DNA from: Embleya scabrispora
GTDB taxonomy: Bacteria; Actinomycetota; Actinomycetes; Streptomycetales; Streptomycetaceae
Reading direction: 5' to 3'
Assembly: GCF_002024165.1 (NCBI RefSeq)
Contig: NZ_MWQN01000002.1
Location: 992,001-1,056,000 of the forward strand
Length of the DNA: 64,000 nucleotides
The notes under the pieces are model-generated. The model saw nothing but the letters and a program-made list of their open reading frames with translations. It had not been told where the DNA came from and did not search any database. Each line of letters opens with the position of its first letter. Position 1 is the first letter of the stretch. Shown here in pieces: positions 18,215 to 26,401 of this stretch. The position numbers were made by a program, and so were the translations under genes.

Positions 18215-18994
18215 GTGCCGCACAGCCCCGAAGAGCAGATCATCCGCATCGCCGCGACCGCCGGCGAGCCCTTCGGGGTTGCCCTGGGCGGCAGTCGGGG
18301 GCTGGCGCGGCACGGGCTCGTGGATCGGGACGGCGACACCGTCGATTTCGCCCTCGCCACACGTGACGGCAAGCGGCTTGCCGCCGCCCGCGCCGCGATC
18401 GTGGCCGCGTTGGGCGAGGCCGGGTTCGGTGTGGGGGTCGACGGCAAGGCGGCCACGAAGACCCGGGTGCGGCTGAACGTGCGGGCGGTGGGCGCCAAGC
18501 GGGCGATCCCGATGAGCCTGTACGCAGGGCCGCGTCGGCACGAGCCGGTCGTGGTGGGCGACGTGCCCGTGCTGCACCCGGACGACCTCGCCGCCGCGAA
18601 GGTGGTCACCCTCGGGTCGCGGGCCGAACTGCGGGACGCCTTCGACGTGTTCGCGCTCTCCGGCGGCTACGACACCGGGCGGCTGCTCGAACTGGCCCTG
18701 GCCTACGACCCCGAACTGCGGGCCGAGGACTTCCTGACCGGGTTCAAGCACGTCACCGAGCGCGAGGACGCGGAGTTCCGCCGACTGGGGTACACCGTCG
18801 CGCGGGCCGACGAGGTGCGCGCGTACTTCCAGGACTGGTTCGCCGAACTGTCCGCCCGGGGCAGCCGCCCGATCGCCGCCGCGCTCGACCCGGAGGTCTC
18901 GGCCAAACTCGCGCAACTGGCGCAACTGGCGCGACCCGTACAGCCCGCGCAACCCGCGGAGCCGGCGGCGGCCGAAGGGGACCAGGACGCGTGA
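18215..18994 (+). CDS. AbiEii/AbiGii-like nucleotidyltransferase protein
   Basis: A 259-residue protein resembling the nucleotidyltransferase AbiEii/AbiGii toxin family. The N-terminal LGGSRGLARHGLVDRDGDTVDFAL matches the GGTALALHG...DxD core but with a degenerate first Thr and a DTVDF metal site, and HPDDLAAAKVVTLGSRAELRDAFD matches the family's helical second half. The GTG at 18215 has GAGG ten bases upstream; GTG at 18185 is an alternative. No AbiEi-like antitoxin is adjacent, so a toxin-antitoxin role is unlikely. The C-terminus is a low-complexity Gln/Ala/Pro tail. It ends 6 bases from a convergent response regulator. Confidence 0.65.
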   Translation: MPHSPEEQIIRIAATAGEPFGVALGGSRGLARHGLVDRDGDTVDFALATRDGKRLAAARAAIVAALGEAGFGVGVDGKAATKTRVRLNVRAVGAKRAIPMSLYAGPRRHEPVVVGDVPVLHPDDLAAAKVVTLGSRAELRDAFDVFALSGGYDTGRLLELALAYDPELRAEDFLTGFKHVTEREDAEFRRLGYTVARADEVRAYFQDWFAELSARGSRPIAAALDPEVSAKLAQLAQLARPVQPAQPAEPAAAEGDQDA

Positions 18995-19000
18995 GCCGCT

Positions 19001-19678
19001 TCAGGACCGCCGGCCCCCGGGCGTGACCAACCCCGTCTCGTACGCCAACACCACCGCCTGTGCCCGGCTGGACAGGTTCAGCTTGGCCAGCGCCCGGTTG
19101 AAGTGGGTCTTGACGGTGGACTCCGTGACCACGAGCGTGCCGGCGATCTCGGTGTTGGCCAGGCCCTTGCCGACCAGGCGCAGCACCTCCAACTCCCGTC
19201 CGGTCAGCGCGTCCAGGGCCGGCGGGACGTCGTCGTTCGGCGCGGTGGGCGCGGCGGCGACGTACGTCTCGATCAGTCGCCGGGTGACGCTGGGCGCGAA
19301 GAGCATGTCGCCGGCCATCACCGCGTCGATCGCGGCGAGCAGCCGTTGCGGGCCGATCTCCTTGAGCAGGAACCCGGAGGCGCCGGCGCGCAGTGCGGCG
19401 TAGACGTACTCGTCCAGGTCGAAGGTGGTCAACATGACGATGCGGGGCGGGTTGCCCTCGGCGGCGGCGAGGATGCGTTCCGTGGCGACCACGCCGCTCA
19501 CCTCGGGCATCCGGATGTCCATCAGGATCAGTTCGGGTCGCAGCTTCGCCGCCATGTCCACGGCCTCGGCCCCGTCGGACGCCTCGCCCACCACGTCGAT
19601 ACCCGGGGCCGCGCGTAACAGGGCGGCCAGTCCCGCCCGGATCAGGACCTGGTCGTCCACCACAAGTACCTTGGTCAC
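19001..19678 (-). CDS. NarL/LuxR-family response regulator
   Basis: A 225-residue two-component regulator: receiver domain (1-120) with Asp10/Asp9 acidic pocket and phosphoacceptor Asp54 (LILMDIRMPEVSG), and a LuxR-type helix-turn-helix (about 155-215, ALTGRELEVLRLVGKGLANTE). GTG start at 19678. The kinase gene lies 36 bases upstream on the same strand, so they form a cognate pair. Targets are unknown. Confidence 0.93.
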   Translation of the reverse strand: MTKVLVVDDQVLIRAGLAALLRAAPGIDVVGEASDGAEAVDMAAKLRPELILMDIRMPEVSGVVATERILAAAEGNPPRIVMLTTFDLDEYVYAALRAGASGFLLKEIGPQRLLAAIDAVMAGDMLFAPSVTRRLIETYVAAAPTAPNDDVPPALDALTGRELEVLRLVGKGLANTEIAGTLVVTESTVKTHFNRALAKLNLSSRAQAVVLAYETGLVTPGGRRS

Positions 19679-19714
19679 CCCGTCGTTCCTTCCGTCACGT
19701 CGGTCCGAGGCGAC

Positions 19715-21004
19715 CTAGATATCGCCCGTACCCCCGACCTTGCCACCCGACGTGCCGGGCTCGGCCGGGATGGGCAGGACGAGGCCGACCTCGAACCCTC
19801 CTTCCCGGCGCGGTCCGGCGGAGAACGTCCCGCCGTACAGCCTGGCGCGCTCGGACATGCCGATCAGGCCGTGTCCGGACGCGCCCCCGATTCTGCCCGA
19901 ATTCCGGGTCTGTGGGGTCGCGTCGGGGTCGGGTTCTCCACCGTCGTCGCACACCGCTATGCGCAGGCGGGTGGGTTCGTACTCCACCGTCAGTTCCACG
20001 CGCGCGGTGCGGGCGTGTTTGAGCACATTGGTCAGTGCCTCCTGGACGATGCGGTAGGCGCACAACTCGACGCCGGGCGACAGCGGACGGGCGACGCCGA
20101 CCCTGCGAATGGCCACCGCCACCCCCGCCGCCCGGATCCGGCGCACCACGTCGTCCAGGCGGGCCAGACCGGGCGCCGGGTCCATGGTGTGGTCGTCGGC
20201 GGGCCGGTCGGGGCCGCTCACGCGCGCCTCGTCCATGTCCGCGGGGTCGGCGCGCAGCAGCAGCAACATCCGGCGCATCTCGTCCAGCGCCTCGCGGGTG
20301 GTCTCCCCGATGGTGTGCAGCGCCGCCTGGGCGGTGGACGGATCGGAGGTGATCACGTATTCGGCCAGCCCCGCCTGTACCGAGATCACCGAGACGTGGT
20401 GGGCGACCACGTCGTGCAGTTCGCGGGCGATGCGCACCCGCTCGTCGGTGACCGCGCGCCGGGCCCGGGCCTCCTGCTCACGGGCCAGTTTGGCGGTCAG
20501 CAGCGCCAACTGCGCGTTGCGCTCGCCCAGTCGGCGGGCGGCCGTCCCGAACCAGCAGACGACCGGCGGAACGGTCAGGATCTGTCCGACGACGGTGGCC
20601 ATCGAGCCGCCGTCGGCGGCGAGGCCGGCGTAGATCCAGGTGGCGCCCACGGCGGCGATCGCCGCCACCGCGATCCGCACGGGCCGATGCGAGGCGACCG
20701 TGTACAGCGCGAGCAGCGAACCCAGGGAGTTCACCACCGGCCAGTAACCCAGCGCGATGAACCAGATCTGAAGCGTCAGCATTCCGAGGAGCACGGCGAC
20801 GGGGGCGCGCCTGCGGACCAGAAGGGGAAGGTTGATCAGGACGATCAGCACGAAACCGAACGTGTCCGTGTGCCGCCAATTCCCGGTCGGGTCCTCGCGC
20901 GCCAGCAGCAGGCTGACGACCATATCGGCCACCGCCAGCGTCACGTCCACGGCTCGCGGAGGGACACCGGCGGGCAGTCTCTTCCACACCGTTCGGGCCC
21001 GCAT
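19715..21004 (-). CDS. NarL-type sensor histidine kinase
   Basis: A 429-residue kinase with several N-terminal transmembrane helices (about residues 20-150), the HisKA_3 phosphoacceptor segment RIARELHDVVAHHVSV with His197, and a HATPase_c domain (EALTNVLKHA, CDDGG, GHGLIGMSERA). It has no recognisable extracytoplasmic sensor domain, only a membrane-embedded one. It is transcribed with the response regulator downstream. Confidence 0.93.
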   Translation of the reverse strand: MRARTVWKRLPAGVPPRAVDVTLAVADMVVSLLLAREDPTGNWRHTDTFGFVLIVLINLPLLVRRRAPVAVLLGMLTLQIWFIALGYWPVVNSLGSLLALYTVASHRPVRIAVAAIAAVGATWIYAGLAADGGSMATVVGQILTVPPVVCWFGTAARRLGERNAQLALLTAKLAREQEARARRAVTDERVRIARELHDVVAHHVSVISVQAGLAEYVITSDPSTAQAALHTIGETTREALDEMRRMLLLLRADPADMDEARVSGPDRPADDHTMDPAPGLARLDDVVRRIRAAGVAVAIRRVGVARPLSPGVELCAYRIVQEALTNVLKHARTARVELTVEYEPTRLRIAVCDDGGEPDPDATPQTRNSGRIGGASGHGLIGMSERARLYGGTFSAGPRREGGFEVGLVLPIPAEPGTSGGKVGGTGDI

Positions 21005-21292
21005 CGGCGCAGCGTAGCCCGCAGTTGATGCCGCGTCATCAAACCGGCGGTCCAGGTGCGCCTACCGCGCTGGTTGTAGGCCCGTTGCGGGCCCGTAGGG
21101 GGATCGACGGCGGGATCCGCGTCGGCATGGTCCGATTCGGGCAGGTAAGGATGACAGGGATCGGGCCACTCTTTGGCATATGTTGCCGTCGAGAGTACGG
21201 CCGGTACAGCGTGTACTGAACACCGATCGTTCGGGCGGGGCGCCGCCGAGTGCCCCCGCCCGGACGTTACGGGTGTGGCGAAAGGTGTGGGC

Positions 21293-22195
21293 GTGGCGCA
21301 GGCGTGGTGGGGCGGCGAGGACGTCGACGGGCCGGAAGCGGTGGCCGCGCGCCTGGACGGTGTGGACTACCTGGCCGGGGACGGCGTCGGTACCGCCGCG
21401 TACCTCGCGCTGCGGATGGGCCGGCCGCTGCTGGTCGAGGGCGAACCCGGTGTGGGCAAGACCGCACTCGCCCAGGCCCTCGCGCAGGCGTTCGCCGTAC
21501 CGCTGTTCCGGCTCCAGTGCTACGAGGGACTGGACGCCTCGCAGGCGCTCTACGACTGGGACTTCCCGCGCCAGATGTTGCACCTGCGGGCGGCCGGCGC
21601 GGCGGGGGAGAGCGACGCCGCGACGCTGGAGGCGGGGCTGTACGACCGGCGCTATCTGATCTCACGGCCCGTGCTGGCCGCGATCGAGGCGTCGCCCGCC
21701 GTGCTGCTCGTGGACGAGGTGGACCGGGCCGACGACGAGTTCGACGCGTTCCTCCTGGAGGTACTGTCCGATTTCGCGGTGACCGTGCCCGAGTTGGGGC
21801 GGATCGCCGCGACGGTGCCGCCGCTGGTGGTGCTCACCTCCAACCGCACCCGCGAACTGCACGACGCGCTCAAGCGGCGCTGCCTCTACCACTGGCTGGA
21901 CCACCCCGACCACGCCCGCGAGGTGGCCATCGTGCGCCGCCGGCTGCCCGAGGTGAGCACGCGGCTGGCCGAGGACGTGGTGCGCGCGGTGGGCCGGCTG
22001 CGCGCGGCCGACCTGGTCAAGCCGCCCGGCGTCGCGGAGACCCTGGACTGGGCGGGCGCGCTGCTCGTGCTGGGTGTGCGCGAACTGGACCCGGAGGCCG
22101 CCGCCCGCACCCTGGGCGCGGTGCTCAAGCACCGCGAGGACCTGGAGAGCGTACGGGCGGCCGGGTTCGACCGGCTGCTCGCGGTGGGCGGCTGA
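21293..22195 (+). CDS. MoxR-type AAA+ ATPase (CoxD-like)
   Basis: A 300-residue AAA+ ATPase: Walker A GEPGVGKT at 50-57, Walker B VLLVDEVD at about 138-145 and sensor 1 TSNRTRE near 193. MoxR/CoxD proteins assist metal or sulphur insertion into molybdenum hydroxylases and usually partner with a VWA protein, which follows directly here. The GTG at 21293 has AAAGG seven bases upstream; GTG at 21275 and ATG at 21173 are longer alternatives. It starts a three-gene unit with the VWA and XdhC genes. Confidence 0.9.
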   Translation: MAQAWWGGEDVDGPEAVAARLDGVDYLAGDGVGTAAYLALRMGRPLLVEGEPGVGKTALAQALAQAFAVPLFRLQCYEGLDASQALYDWDFPRQMLHLRAAGAAGESDAATLEAGLYDRRYLISRPVLAAIEASPAVLLVDEVDRADDEFDAFLLEVLSDFAVTVPELGRIAATVPPLVVLTSNRTRELHDALKRRCLYHWLDHPDHAREVAIVRRRLPEVSTRLAEDVVRAVGRLRAADLVKPPGVAETLDWAGALLVLGVRELDPEAAARTLGAVLKHREDLESVRAAGFDRLLAVGG

Positions 22196-22196
22196 G

Positions 22197-23366
22197 ATGA
22201 ACGCGCGCAGCCCCCTGGACGCCGCCACGCTGCGCGCCGCGGCGAACGCGCCGACCCGCCGGGACGGGGTGGAGGTCCTGGTCGGGTTCGCCCGCACGGT
22301 GCGCGCCGCCGGGGTCGCGGCCGACCCCGAGCGGGTACGGGTGTTCCTGGCCGCCGCCGCCGAACTGGGCGCCGATCGGCGCGAGGGCACCTACTGGGCC
22401 GGGCGGCTCGCGCTGTGCTCGGCGCCGCAGGAGGTGGCCCGCTACGACGCCGCGTTCGCCGCGTACTTCGGCGCCGAACAGCCGGTACCGGGCCGCCGCC
22501 GACCGCGCGTGGACGTCGAGCGCGCGGTGGGTGTGCCGGACACCGCGTCCGCCCCGCCGCAGGGGGACGAGCGGGACGGGGAGGCGCGGGTGGCCGCCGC
22601 GGACCGGACCGAGATCCTGCGCCGGCGCGACATCGCCTCGCTCGACCCGGCCGCGCGCGCCGAACTGCGCCGACTGCTCGCGCTGCTGCGCCCTGCCGCG
22701 CCCAGTCGCCGCACCCGGCGCCACCGCCCGGCCCGACACGGCCGGATCGACCGCACCCGCACCGTCCGGGCGGCGCTGCGCACCGGCGAGTTGGACCGGC
22801 TGCACCGGGCCGAGCGCACGGTCCGACCGCGCCGCCTGGTGCTGCTTCTGGACGTCAGCGGCTCGATGGCGCCGTACGCGGACGCGCTGCTGCGGTTCGG
22901 CCACGCCGCGGTGCGTCGGCGTCCGGGTACCGAGGTGTTCACCGTCGGTACCCGGCTGACCCGGATCAGTCGCGAGCTGGGCCACACCGACCCGGATCGG
23001 GCCTTGGCCGCCGCGTCCGGCGTGGTGCCGGATTTCAGCGGCGGCACCCGGCTCGGCGACCAGCTGCACGCCTTCCTGACCCATTGGGGCCGGCGCGGCG
23101 TGGCCCGGGGCGCCGTCGTGGTGATCGCCTCCGACGGCTGGGAACGCGGCGATCCGGAGCCGCTGGCGGTGGCCATGGCCCGACTGCATCGGCTCGCGCA
23201 TCGGGTGATCTGGGTCAATCCGCACCGGGCCCGGGACGGGTATCAACCCCTTGCGGCGGGTATGGCCGCGGCCCTCCCGTACGTTGACGACTTTGTCGCC
23301 GGGCACAGCCTGGCCGCCCTGGAGGAACTGTGTGCACTGCTGGTCGACGAGCGAGGGGCCCGGTGA
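22197..23366 (+). CDS. coxE: VWA domain protein (CoxE-like)
   Basis: A 389-residue cytosolic protein. Residues ~215-385 form a VWA domain with the MIDAS motif DVSGSM, and the DGWERGDPEPLAVAM stretch typical of CoxE proteins. The N-terminal half is Arg/Ala-rich and helical. CoxE works with the MoxR ATPase in maturing the active site of CO-dehydrogenase-like hydroxylases. The start is one base after the moxR stop, so translation is coupled. Confidence 0.9.
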   Translation: MNARSPLDAATLRAAANAPTRRDGVEVLVGFARTVRAAGVAADPERVRVFLAAAAELGADRREGTYWAGRLALCSAPQEVARYDAAFAAYFGAEQPVPGRRRPRVDVERAVGVPDTASAPPQGDERDGEARVAAADRTEILRRRDIASLDPAARAELRRLLALLRPAAPSRRTRRHRPARHGRIDRTRTVRAALRTGELDRLHRAERTVRPRRLVLLLDVSGSMAPYADALLRFGHAAVRRRPGTEVFTVGTRLTRISRELGHTDPDRALAAASGVVPDFSGGTRLGDQLHAFLTHWGRRGVARGAVVVIASDGWERGDPEPLAVAMARLHRLAHRVIWVNPHRARDGYQPLAAGMAAALPYVDDFVAGHSLAALEELCALLVDERGAR

Positions 23367-23372
23367 TCGGCC

Positions 23373-24470
23373 GTGCGTGAACTGCTTGACCACCTCGAGG
23401 CGTGGTACCGGACCGGGCGTACCTTCGCCCTGGCCACGGTGGTGTCCACGCTGCGCAGCGCGCCGCGCGACGCCGGTGCGGTGATGGCCGTCTCCGCGGA
23501 CGGCGTGGCGCTCGGCAGCGTGTCGGGCGGGTGCGTCGAGGGCGCGGTGTACGAACTGGCCATGGAGGTCGTCGAGGACGGCCGACCGCGCACCGCGGCC
23601 TACGGGATCAGCGACGACGACGCGTTGATGGTGGGCCTGACCTGCGGCGGCACGCTGGAGGTGTACGTCGAGCCGGTCGACCCGATCCGCTTCCCGGAAT
23701 TCCCCGAGCTGATCACCGCACTGCGCGAGGGCCGCCCGATCGCGGTAGCGACGGTGGTCTCCACGCCCACGCCCGAGCGGCTCGGAACGCGGGTGCTGGT
23801 CGGCCCGGACGAGGGCGACGGGGACGACCCGCGGACGGACTCCATCCGCGCGATGCTCGACGCCGATCGCACCGCGCTGGCGAGCTCGGACGGCGACGGA
23901 TTGGTCCCGGTCCAGGCGCTGGGGGTGCGCCAGGACGAGGTGGTCTTCGTCCGCTCCCACGTGCCGCGCCCGCGGCTGCTGGTGTTCGGCTCCAACGACT
24001 ACGCGGTGGCCGTGGCCCGGGCGGGCGCGTTCGCCGGGTTCCGGGTGACCGTGTGCGACGCCCGGCCGGTATTCGCCACCGCGGACCGCTTCCCCGGCGT
24101 GGACGAGCTGGTGGTGGACTGGCCGGACCGCTACCTGGCGGACACCCGGGTCGACGCGCGCACGGCGATCTGCGTGCTCACCCACGACCCGAAGTTCGAT
24201 GTGCCGGTCCTGGTACGGGCGTTGCGGATGCCGGTCGGCTACGTGGGCGCGATGGGCAGCCGCCGCGCACACGAGGACCGACTGCTCCGGCTGCGAGAGG
24301 CGGGCGTGACGGACGCGGAACTGGAGCGCCTGCACTCCCCCATCGGCCTCGACCTGGGCGCCCGCACCCCCCAGGAGACCGCCATCGCGGTACTGGCCGA
24401 AATCATCCAATCCCACCACGGCGGCACCACCCGCCCCCTGTCCCTCACCAGCGGCCGCATCCACCGCTGA
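23373..24470 (+). CDS. xdhC: XdhC/CoxI family maturation factor
   Basis: A 365-residue XdhC protein: N-terminal XdhC_CoxI domain (ATVVSTLRSAPRDAGAVMAV, GSVSGGCVEGAV) and C-terminal Rossmann domain (LLVFGSNDYAVAVARAGAFA), ending with the conserved GLDLGARTPQETAIAVLAEI. XdhC binds the molybdenum cofactor, helps its sulphuration and inserts it into the hydroxylase. It starts 6 bases after coxE with GTG. This three-gene set almost certainly serves CoxLSM encoded 11 kb away, being separated from it by allHFG and a two-component pair. Confidence 0.92.
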   Translation: MRELLDHLEAWYRTGRTFALATVVSTLRSAPRDAGAVMAVSADGVALGSVSGGCVEGAVYELAMEVVEDGRPRTAAYGISDDDALMVGLTCGGTLEVYVEPVDPIRFPEFPELITALREGRPIAVATVVSTPTPERLGTRVLVGPDEGDGDDPRTDSIRAMLDADRTALASSDGDGLVPVQALGVRQDEVVFVRSHVPRPRLLVFGSNDYAVAVARAGAFAGFRVTVCDARPVFATADRFPGVDELVVDWPDRYLADTRVDARTAICVLTHDPKFDVPVLVRALRMPVGYVGAMGSRRAHEDRLLRLREAGVTDAELERLHSPIGLDLGARTPQETAIAVLAEIIQSHHGGTTRPLSLTSGRIHR

Positions 24471-24493
24471 CCACGCGCATCCCGTGGGTTCAG

Positions 24494-24814
24494 TCACCGG
24501 CGGGACAGGTCGGTGAGTCCGGCCCGAAGGTTGCCGAACCGGTCGACCGGGGCGGCCAGGGCGAGCACCGCGATCGCGAGGCGCGACCCTCGTTCGGGTT
24601 CGAGCACGAAGGCCGAGCCGGCCGGCGACTCGATCGGTCTTCCCCGCAGGTTCGTCGGGTTCGTCGAAGCCCAGTCGACCAGCGCGGCGCGGTCCATGGG
24701 CTCGAACACCCAGGACTGCAAGACCGTGAGCATCCCGGCCGTGAGCAGAAAGGCGATCGGCAGGGACATCGCGCGCACGCGGTGTCGGTATCCGGAGGCG
24801 ACCGGCGGGACCAC
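24494..24814 (-). pseudogene. Truncated rhomboid-like membrane protein
   Basis: A 106-residue frame with a transmembrane helix (MSLPIAFLLTAGMLTVL) followed by DWASTNPTNLRGRPIESPAGSAFVLE and a second hydrophobic helix ending VDRFGNLRA. This order matches the first third of actinobacterial rhomboid-like proteins, which carry TNLxNL...P..S...SAF and then a RxGxLR turn. The remaining helices are missing, so it is probably a fragment. The GTG at 24814 has a poorly placed ribosome site. Confidence 0.45.
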
Positions 24815-25006
24815 TCCTCGGAGTTCGGCGGGAATCGGGCCCCTCGAACCTCGCAGCCGGGCACATGCCGGCGCGTCCGGCGCACGACGGACCGCGGCAC
24901 GTCTGTCCCACGACGGAAACCGGGTCGGGGCTACGACCTGCGGATGACTCCCGAGCGGGTCCGGAGACAGAGGCCGCGCCCGCGCCCGCGCGCGTAGCGT
25001 CGGGAC

Positions 25007-25392
25007 GTGAATTGCACGACCACATTCGGACTGGACGAGTACGCGTTCGGCGCGTTGCGTGCGGGCGCCGGCGGCTTCCTGCTCAAGGACACCCGCCCGG
25101 CCGAACTGCTTGCCGCGATCAGGGTGATCGCCACCGGCGAGGCGCTGTTGGCGCCGCCGGGGACGCGCTGATCGAGGAGTTCGTCAGCCGCCCCGCCGTA
25201 CGGCGGCAATCGCTCGCGGGCCTGGAGAGTGTCACCGACCGCGAGCGCGAGGTGTCGTACCTGATCGCCACCGGCCTTTCCAACGCCGAGATCGCCGCGC
25301 AGTTGTTCCTCGCCGTCGGCACGGTGGCTCGGTGCGGCCGACGTGCGGTGCGCGGTCGCCCGATTGGCGTTGACGCCGACGTCAGCGTCTAG
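25007..25392 (+). pseudogene. Fragment of a NarL/LuxR-type response regulator
   Basis: Bases 25007-25171 encode the C-terminal part of a receiver domain (TTFGLDEYAFGALRAGAGGF, LLKDTRPAELLAAI) up to an early stop; the next frame continues with LIEEFVSRP and the LuxR helix-turn-helix start SVTDREREVSYLIATGLSNA. One base is missing near 25165-25168 (TRRLIEEF expected). The first ~75 residues, including the phosphoacceptor Asp, and the final helix of the DNA-binding domain are absent. It is therefore a decayed gene. Confidence 0.82.
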
Positions 25393-25395
25393 CGT
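25390..25395 (+). promoter_or_regulatory. Candidate -10 box for leaderless transcription
   Basis: TAGCGT ends 8 bases before the ATG at 25404, so a transcript would start at or next to the start codon. A TTGACG at 25370-25375 is a possible but close (14-base) -35 box. The same TAGCGT-to-GTG arrangement precedes the kinase at 49238 and the response regulator fragment at 25007. Confidence 0.35.
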
Positions 25396-25403
25396 CGGGG
25401 TCC

Positions 25404-25850
25404 ATGCGGGACGACGGCGACGGGGGAGTGGGCGCGATGGCCGAGGCGAGTGCTGTGGACACGCACGACGGGCGTGAGGTGGTCGGGGCGGACCTGGCGT
25501 TCTTCGACGCGTTGGTCCGGGCGGACGGGGACGCCCTGGACCGTTTGCTCGCCGCCGACTTCGTGCTGGTGGACGTCATGGCCGGGTCGGTGATCCCGAA
25601 GGCCGACCTGGTTCCGCTGATCGCGTCGCGGCGGCTGGAGTTCGAGGCGATCGGGGCGGACGGGGAGGAGCCGACCGTGCGGTTCTTCGACACGACGGCG
25701 ATCGTGATCGGGCGTACCCGGATGTCCGGCCGCTTCGAGGGGGAGGCGTTCACATCGCGCAGCCGCTACACCCACGTCTTCGTCACCGATCCGGCCGGGC
25801 ATGCCGGCGGATGGACGCTGGTCAACGCGCAGGGCACCCGGCTGGAGTGA
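25404..25850 (+). CDS. SnoaL/NTF2-like (DUF4440) protein
   Basis: A 148-residue single-domain protein of the NTF2-like superfamily. Features are the helix DLAFFDALVRADGDALDRLLAADFVLVD-type pattern split over residues 31-57, followed by paired strands RSRYTHVFV and GGWTLVNAQGTRL. The fold forms a small-molecule pocket and is found as ketosteroid-isomerase-like enzymes or ligand-binding proteins; no catalytic residue can be assigned. It may start at the ATG at 25404 as a leaderless message, or at ATG 25437. Confidence 0.75.
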   Translation: MRDDGDGGVGAMAEASAVDTHDGREVVGADLAFFDALVRADGDALDRLLAADFVLVDVMAGSVIPKADLVPLIASRRLEFEAIGADGEEPTVRFFDTTAIVIGRTRMSGRFEGEAFTSRSRYTHVFVTDPAGHAGGWTLVNAQGTRLE

Positions 25851-25908
25851 CCGCGGGATCGGAGAATCCGCCGGCGGTCGGTGGGGGGCGCCGATCACAA
25901 TGTGATTC

Positions 25909-26364
25909 ATGAGTGAGTGGGGAATCGCGCTGCTCGCGGCCGGGTCGGCGCTCGCCGGTGGCCTGATCACCGGCTGGTTCGCCCGCGGTGCCGGGATGCG
26001 GCAGGCCGACGCGGCCCGGCACGCGGGCGACCGGCAGGCCGACGCCCTCTTGGAGACCGTCCGCACCACGCTCGACGAACAACGCGCGGAGCGACTGATG
26101 GACGCCCGCCGCCAGACCTATCTGCGCTTCCTCGAAGCGGCCGAGACGGTCATCCTGACCCGCCGCACCGGCAGCGGCGGCCACGACGACCTGCCGGCGC
26201 TGCAACGGGCCTACGGCGCGGTCCAGTTGGAGGGGCCGACCGAAGTGACCGACGCGGCCCGCGCGTTCGTCGCCGAGCTGCGCCGAAACGGTCCTCTCGA
26301 CGATCTGGAGCAACTACGCGTGGCCCTGCTCTCCGCCGCGCAGGCCGCCCTGATTCGGCGCTGA
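25909..26364 (+). CDS. Small single-pass membrane protein, unknown function
   Basis: A 151-residue protein with one N-terminal transmembrane helix (GIALLAAGSALAGGLITGWF, residues 5-24) and a charged, helical cytoplasmic part (EQRAERLMDARRQTYLRFLEA). Similar hypothetical proteins occur widely in streptomycetes. No domain is recognised. It is convergent with the lipase-like gene, 37 bases apart. Confidence 0.7.
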   Translation: MSEWGIALLAAGSALAGGLITGWFARGAGMRQADAARHAGDRQADALLETVRTTLDEQRAERLMDARRQTYLRFLEAAETVILTRRTGSGGHDDLPALQRAYGAVQLEGPTEVTDAARAFVAELRRNGPLDDLEQLRVALLSAAQAALIRR

Positions 26365-26401
26365 ACCCGCCGCCGGGGCGGCCGGGTCGAAGACAGCCCG
26401 G

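Noticed and set aside
18215-18994. AbiE toxin-antitoxin system
   Set aside because: Only a degenerate AbiEii-like protein is present; no AbiEi-type antitoxin gene is adjacent and the nucleotidyltransferase metal motif is altered.
4025-24470. True aerobic carbon monoxide dehydrogenase cluster
   Set aside because: The form I active-site loop with cysteine is missing; form II-type YRGAGR is present, so CO oxidation is not claimed.
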